Source: Verrucomicrobiota bacterium
GTDB lineage: Bacteria; Verrucomicrobiota; Kiritimatiellia; CAIQIC01
Direction of reading: 5' to 3'
Assembly: GCA_004321905.1 (NCBI GenBank)
Contig: SCQF01000053.1
Coordinates: 41,921-105,920, forward strand
DNA length: 64,000 nucleotides
The notes under the pieces were generated by a model, which was not told where the DNA came from, ran no database searches, and saw only the letters and a program-made list of their open reading frames with translations. Numbering within the stretch: position 1 is the first letter of the stretch; each line of letters opens with the position of its first letter. A program made the position numbers and the translations under genes. Shown piece by piece: positions 59,464 through 64,000 of this stretch.

Positions 59464-61962
59464 ATGGAGACCAGAAACAAACTCAAATGGCTGCTGCTTT
59501 TGGTGCTGACGGGCCTTTCGCTCGCCTTGGTCACACCGGAACACATTCTTAAATTCCGCAAGCCCCTACCGAGCGACAAGAAGCCCATCACGCTGGGCCT
59601 CGACCTCGTCGGCGGGCTACGTTATGTCTTTGAGGTGGACGCCACCAAACTCGGCGGGCACAGCGTCAAGGACGCCCAAGCCCGCGCGATGGAAGTGATC
59701 CGCAATCGTGTGGACGCCATGGGCACCACCGAGCCGAACATTCAAGCCGAGGGCGATGACCGCATCATCGTGGAGTTGCCGAACCTGCAGGCCTCGGATC
59801 AAGAGCGCGCGCTGGACGTTCTACAAAGCATTGCTTTTCTTGAATTTCGCATGGTGCATCCGAAGAACTCCGAATTGATCCGGCAGCTCTTTGAACGCGA
59901 TCAAGTGCCGCCGGGCTTCAGCCTTGCCGTGGTCGAAGACCCCAACCAACCCGGTCAAAGTCACGATTACTTGCGGCGCGATTACACCAAAGATGTGCCC
60001 GGCACCACGAACACGGAAGCTACCGTTCGCGAGCAGATTGCCACGTTCCATGCGCCGCCGGGCCACGAGTTGTTGCTGGAAAAGCATATCATCGCCGGCC
60101 AGACCTATTATGAACCGGCTTTCGTCAACAAAACGCCTGAACTCAAGGGTGAAAACCTCAAGAGCGCCGGCTACGAATATGACCAGTTGAACCGTCCCTA
60201 TGTGACGTTGGAATTGGATAGCTCGGCCAAGAAAAAATTCTGGAATCTGACCAAGCGCTATGCCGAACACGGCAGTGAGAACGAAAACCCCAACATTTCG
60301 CGCCGCCTCGCCATCGTGCTCGACGGTAATTTGATCTCCGCGCCCCACTTGCTCAGCGAGATTCCGGACGGGCGCGCAACCATCACCGGCAACTTCACCT
60401 TCAAAGAAGTTCAGGACCTTTCCATCGTGTTGAAAGCTGGCGCCCTGCCCGCGCCGATCAAAATCGTGCAAGCCCTCGTGGTTGACCCCATGCTTGGTGC
60501 CGACTCCATCGCCAGCGGCAAAAACGCCACGCTCATCGGCTGTATCGCCGTCATGGTCTTCATGGCCGGCTACTATTTCCTGCCCGGCATGGTGGCGAAC
60601 TTCGCGTTGATCTGGAACGTGGTGCTGCTGCCATTTGCGCTCTGGGTGGTGGGTGCACTGCTCAGCATGCTTGATCCCAGCACCGTCGGTGGCGCCATCA
60701 GCCTGCCCACCTTGACGCTGCCCGGCATCGCCGGCATCGTGCTGACCGTCGGTATGGCGGTGGACGCCAACGTGCTGATTTATGAACGTATCCGCGAGGA
60801 ACAGCATCTTGGCAAAGACCTGAAAGCTGTGCTGTCCGCGGGCTATCATAAAGCGTTCAGCGCGATTTTCGACTCGCACATGACCACCATTTTCTCGGCC
60901 TTCATCCTGTTCTGGCTCGGCTCCGGCGCCGTGCGCGGTTTCGCCGTCACGCTCGCCGCCGGTATCGCGTTGAGCCTCTACACCTCGCTGGTGGTCACCC
61001 GCATGGTGTTCAACCTCATCGAAAATCACACCCACCTGACGCGCTTCCGCATGTTGGAGTTGTTCAAAAATATTCCGCACATCAACTTCATCGGCGCGTG
61101 GAAAATTTGCGCCATCATTTCCACGGTAGTCATCGTCGGCAGTTGGGGGGTGTTGCTGAAACGCGGCAAGGCCAACCTCGGCGTGGACTTCACCGGCGGC
61201 ACCTCGCTCTCGTTCCAATTCCGGCAAAAAGTGCCGGTGGATAAAATCCGTGCCACGGTGGCAGCCGCCGGCCTCAAAGAGGCCGTCATTCAATATCAGC
61301 GCGAGACCAAGGCCGGCGTCACCACGCGCGAATTCTTGCAAGTGAACGCCGGCTTCGAGGAAAGCAAAAAGGCCGTGGCCGCGATCACCGCCAACTTCCA
61401 GGATGCCGGCTTCCAACTGATCCGCGAGGACAGCATCGGCCCGAAGATGAGCCAGGAACTCGCGCAGAAATCCCTGCTGGCCATCGGCATCGCGCTGCTC
61501 ATCATGGCCATCTACGTCGGCTTCCGCTTCGAGTTCCCCTACGCCATCGGCGCAATGGCTTCGCTGTTCCACGATGTGCTCGTCGCGCTGGGCGTCTATT
61601 GTGCGCTTGGCGAACAGCTCAACCTCAACATCGTCGCGGCCATCTTGACGATCATCGGCTACTCGATCAACGACACGATCGTCGTCTTCGACCGAATCCG
61701 CGAAAACGTCAAAGTCGCGCGCGGTCGGAGTTACCAAGAAATCGCCAACGAAGCCATCAATCTCTCGCTGGGTCGGACGATCCTGACCACCGGTGTCACG
61801 ATGCTCAGCGTACTTGCGCTCTTCATCTTCGGTGGCGGCTCGCTGCGCGACCTGACGCTCTGCCTGTTGATCGGCATGACCACCGGCGTGTATTCGACCG
61901 TTTACGTCGCCACGCCGTTCGTGTTGCTGTTCCATCGCGAGAAAAAAGTCGTTACGGCCTGA
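59464..61962 (+). CDS. secDF: Protein translocase SecDF, fused SecD and SecF
   Basis: Proton-driven RND-type motor that aids late steps of Sec export. The 832-residue chain is a SecD-SecF fusion: SecD half with membrane helix 1, TLGLDLVGGLRYVFEVD, the periplasmic P1 region, and helices 2-6 with GMAVDANVLIYERIREE; SecF half starting near residue 540 with GKANLGVDFTGGTSLSFQF, the helix motif IIGYSINDTIVVFDRIREN and SLGRTILTTGVTM. Such fusions occur in Bacteroidetes, Bacillus and many PVC bacteria. AGGAGG lies 8 bp before the ATG. Confidence 0.96.
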   Translation: METRNKLKWLLLLVLTGLSLALVTPEHILKFRKPLPSDKKPITLGLDLVGGLRYVFEVDATKLGGHSVKDAQARAMEVIRNRVDAMGTTEPNIQAEGDDRIIVELPNLQASDQERALDVLQSIAFLEFRMVHPKNSELIRQLFERDQVPPGFSLAVVEDPNQPGQSHDYLRRDYTKDVPGTTNTEATVREQIATFHAPPGHELLLEKHIIAGQTYYEPAFVNKTPELKGENLKSAGYEYDQLNRPYVTLELDSSAKKKFWNLTKRYAEHGSENENPNISRRLAIVLDGNLISAPHLLSEIPDGRATITGNFTFKEVQDLSIVLKAGALPAPIKIVQALVVDPMLGADSIASGKNATLIGCIAVMVFMAGYYFLPGMVANFALIWNVVLLPFALWVVGALLSMLDPSTVGGAISLPTLTLPGIAGIVLTVGMAVDANVLIYERIREEQHLGKDLKAVLSAGYHKAFSAIFDSHMTTIFSAFILFWLGSGAVRGFAVTLAAGIALSLYTSLVVTRMVFNLIENHTHLTRFRMLELFKNIPHINFIGAWKICAIISTVVIVGSWGVLLKRGKANLGVDFTGGTSLSFQFRQKVPVDKIRATVAAAGLKEAVIQYQRETKAGVTTREFLQVNAGFEESKKAVAAITANFQDAGFQLIREDSIGPKMSQELAQKSLLAIGIALLIMAIYVGFRFEFPYAIGAMASLFHDVLVALGVYCALGEQLNLNIVAAILTIIGYSINDTIVVFDRIRENVKVARGRSYQEIANEAINLSLGRTILTTGVTMLSVLALFIFGGGSLRDLTLCLLIGMTTGVYSTVYVATPFVLLFHREKKVVTA

Positions 61963-61972
61963 GGCGGCTGAG

Positions 61973-62022
61973 TTTTCCAAGCCTTGGAAAAGTGGCGCGG
62001 CCCTTTTTCCAAGGCTCGGAAA
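61973..62022. repeat. Paired palindrome (secDF/recJ)
   Basis: Copies at 61973-61991 and 62005-62022 (one arm TC instead of TT); core centres 32 bp apart. Confidence 0.92.
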
Positions 62023-62032
62023 TTTGCAAATT

Positions 62033-63733
62033 ATGTCCGCAAAAATATGGCGCTTGGCGGCGGCGGACGAGCGACAAACGGAAACGCTGGCCGCTGAACT
62101 CAAACTACCGTTACCCGCCGCACACCTGCTGGCCGCGCGCGGCTACACCGCACCTCTTATCGCCGAAAAATTTCTCCGCGCCCGCTTGAGCGATCTCTCC
62201 GAACCTGAGCGCCTGCCGAATATCACCGTCGCCGTGGAACGGCTCGCCTACGCGCTGGCCGCGCACGAAAAGATCGTCATCTTCGGCGACTACGATGCCG
62301 ATGGCCTGACCAGCGCCGCGCTGCTCGTCCGGTTTTTGCGCGCACTCGGCGCCGAGGTCGCCGCTTTCATCCCACACCGGCTCGACGATGGCTACGGCTT
62401 GACCGCACCGGCGCTTGCCAAGTGTATCGAGCAACACCAGCCGCAACTGATCATCACGGTGGACTGCGGCACCTGTTCGCCCGACGCCGTCCGCAGCACC
62501 GACGTACCGCTGATCGTTACCGACCATCACGACCCCGCCGGCGAAATTTCTCCGGCCCTCGCCGTCGTCAATCCCAAGCTCGGTGATGATCCCATCCTGC
62601 GCCAGTTGGCGGGCGTCGGTGTCGCGTTCAAACTCTGCCACGCGCTGCTCAAGCACCTGCGTAAAAACAACGGCACGACCGTTGACCTCAAAGATTTTCT
62701 CGATCTCGTCGCCATCGGCACCGTCGCCGATATCGTCCCGTTGACGGGCGAAAATCGCATCCTCGTCCGCCACGGCTTGCTACGCTTGGCTGAAACGAAA
62801 AATATCGGTCTCGCCGCGCTCATGGACGTCGCCGGGTTGGCGGAAAATCCTGACGCGTGGCATCTCGGCTTCGTCCTCGGCCCGCGGCTCAACGCGGTCG
62901 GGCGGCTCGGCAATGCGGCCAAAGTTCTGGAATTGTTGCTGACCGATGATACGGCCCACGCACACGAACTGGCGCAGCAACTCGACACGGCCAACCGCGA
63001 ACGACAGGAAATCGAACGGCGCATCGTTGCCGAAGCCATGCGCGAAATTGATGCCTCATTTGATCCGGCGCGCATCTTTGGCTTGGTTGTCGCCAACGCT
63101 GGCTGGCACCCCGGCGTCGTCGGCATCGTCGCCGCGCGCCTCGTTCAACGCTATCGCCGCCCCAGCATTGTGCTCGCGCAGGAAGCCGACGGTACCTGCC
63201 GCGGTTCATGCCGTAGCATCGAGGAATTCCATCTCGTCGAGCATCTCGCGCAATGCGCCGACCTGCTCACGCGTTACGGCGGCCACGGCCTCGCCGCTGG
63301 TTTGAGTTTGGACGCAAAAAATCTACCCGCCTTCCAAAAGCGCTTCAACGAACTGGCACACCAAACACTCGCCAACGTAGATTTGCGACCCACGCTACGA
63401 CTGGACGGTTGGCTTGCCTTGCGTGAAGCGAATGACGAATTACATGACGCGTTGGAGCGGTTGCGCCCCTTTGGCCAGCACCATTCTGATCCCGTTTGGG
63501 CCGTGCGCGGCGCACGCTTGATGGGCGCGCCCCGCCGCATGGCCAAAGATACGCTCGGCCTGACGCTCACCGGCGATGGCGTCATGTTGCGCGCCGTTGG
63601 CTTCGGTATGGCGCAACGCGAAATTCCCGATGGCCCACTTGATATCGCCTTCCATCTCCGCCGCCAGACTTGGCAGGGCAACACCGCACTTCAACTCCAA
63701 TTGCTTGATTTTCGCCCCACTAGTACCGAATGA
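62033..63733 (+). CDS. recJ: Single-stranded-DNA exonuclease RecJ
   Basis: 5'-3' ssDNA exonuclease of repair and RecF-type recombination. The 566-residue product has the DHH-family motifs in order: IFGDYDADGLTSAALL, IITVDCGTCSP, IVTDHHDP, GVGVAFKLCHALL, then DHHA1-type GWHPGVVGIVAARLVQRY and YGGHGLAAGLSL, and a C-terminal OB domain (RPFGQHHSDPVWAVRGARL). A TTG at 62024 is in frame; the ATG at 62033 is chosen. Confidence 0.95.
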   Translation: MSAKIWRLAAADERQTETLAAELKLPLPAAHLLAARGYTAPLIAEKFLRARLSDLSEPERLPNITVAVERLAYALAAHEKIVIFGDYDADGLTSAALLVRFLRALGAEVAAFIPHRLDDGYGLTAPALAKCIEQHQPQLIITVDCGTCSPDAVRSTDVPLIVTDHHDPAGEISPALAVVNPKLGDDPILRQLAGVGVAFKLCHALLKHLRKNNGTTVDLKDFLDLVAIGTVADIVPLTGENRILVRHGLLRLAETKNIGLAALMDVAGLAENPDAWHLGFVLGPRLNAVGRLGNAAKVLELLLTDDTAHAHELAQQLDTANRERQEIERRIVAEAMREIDASFDPARIFGLVVANAGWHPGVVGIVAARLVQRYRRPSIVLAQEADGTCRGSCRSIEEFHLVEHLAQCADLLTRYGGHGLAAGLSLDAKNLPAFQKRFNELAHQTLANVDLRPTLRLDGWLALREANDELHDALERLRPFGQHHSDPVWAVRGARLMGAPRRMAKDTLGLTLTGDGVMLRAVGFGMAQREIPDGPLDIAFHLRRQTWQGNTALQLQLLDFRPTSTE

Positions 63734-63751
63734 AAATTGCGCGGCGCGACA

Positions 63752-63780
63752 TTGACGCGGCGTGGTCGGGCTGTTATGGT
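63752..63780 (+). promoter_or_regulatory. Promoter of tRNA-Leu
   Basis: TTGACG (63752-63757), 17-bp spacer, TATGGT (63775-63780); predicted transcript start a few bases before the tRNA. Confidence 0.7.
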
Positions 63781-63792
63781 GCGCCCGCTTTT

Positions 63793-63877
63793 GCACCCGT
63801 GGCGGAATTGGCAGACGCGCTAGATTCAGGGTCTAGTGGGTAACACCGTGTGGGTTCGAGTCCCTCCGGGTGCACCA
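63793..63877 (+). tRNA. tRNA-Leu (anticodon CAG)
   Basis: Acceptor GCACCCG/CGGGTGC with encoded ACCA end; D-arm GCGGAATTGGCAGACGC; anticodon stem CTAGA/TCTAG with loop TTCAGGG, anticodon CAG; long variable arm, T-loop GGTTCGAGTCC. The long variable arm and CAG anticodon define leucine. Confidence 0.97.
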
Positions 63878-64000
63878 AAGAGCACTTTCCGAAAATTCGT
63901 TGCTGCACAACGCAGGATTGATAGGACATCATTCCCTGTTGATCGCGGCCTGCGGTGTAAAATCAAAAATACAAGCACCTGGTGAGCAGGTAATCCGTGT

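Noticed and set aside
1348..62022. CRISPR-like interpretation of the palindrome pairs
   Set aside because: The repeat is 19 bp with 13-bp spacers, at most three copies per locus, dispersed over the whole window, and no cas gene is present.
59821..62103. 760-codon minus-strand frame opposite secDF
   Set aside because: Shadow of secDF with biased H/D/G/R composition and no recognisable domain.
63878..64000. Sequence after tRNA-Leu to the window end
   Set aside because: No tRNA, ORF or repeat could be supported in the last 123 bases.

Overview
The window is a GC-rich chromosomal segment of a Gram-negative bacterium. I place it in the PVC group (Verrucomicrobiota / Kiritimatiellota / Lentisphaerota) with moderate confidence. 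The pointers are a PEP-CTERM sorting signal, a fused AraC/LacI-type XylR, a Bacteroides/Verrucomicrobia-like membrane pyrophosphatase, secreted GH32-type hydrolases beside a Tat-exported sulfatase, and GC-rich stem-loop repeats of a kind common in that group. No marker here fixes the lineage.

Layout. 1-21 kb is mostly housekeeping: lepA (3' part)-lepB, glgA, a short rnr, an orphan GspC-like gene, rnpB with its own promoter, a C4 zinc-ribbon coiled-coil gene, a PHP phosphoesterase, tkt, a lone OLD-type ATPase (possible defence gene), an SDR, macro-domain and TPR genes, thrS-infC, and hppA with a clear promoter and terminator. Directly after hppA lies a decayed soluble pyrophosphatase gene. 22-34.2 kb is one co-directional run of secreted carbohydrate-active genes: four GH32-like proteins (two with LamG-like domains, one fused to a second propeller), a paralogue of that second propeller, and a sulfatase. 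34.3-41.7 kb holds a YprB-like nuclease, corA and a xylose-type sugar locus (xylR, MFS sugar porter, xylB, class II aldolase) in which xylA survives only as an internally deleted remnant. 41.8-43.7 kb is an ECF sigma / anti-sigma / Spy-like stress operon. 43.8-64 kb returns to housekeeping: folC, a membrane pair, sppA, amrS-like radical SAM, Nudix, pseudouridine synthase, a lone receiver domain, gatCAB, a PEP-CTERM fragment, comEB, deoB, the tgt-yajC-secDF-recJ block and tRNA-Leu(CAG).

The most striking unexplained structure is a 19-bp palindrome, consensus TTTTCCAAGSCTTGGAAAA (core CCAA-N3-TTGG), found at 21 loci. Fourteen loci carry it as a pair, and one of these as a triplet. In eleven of the fourteen the centre-to-centre distance is 32 bp; the rest are 30-32 bp, partly through single-base deletions. 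It sits at codirectional, divergent and convergent gene borders alike. In three consecutive secreted-hydrolase genes the pair lies inside the reading frame, after a Shine-Dalgarno-supported start codon, and encodes the charged n-region of the signal peptide.

How the parts may work together (inference): the secreted hydrolases and sulfatase would strip and cleave a (possibly sulfated) glycan outside the cytoplasm, the MFS porter would import the sugar, and XylR would control both. The XylR link rests on the same 21-bp-phased direct repeat (TTTRCGNCA) lying upstream of the hydrolase run and in the xylR/transporter gap.
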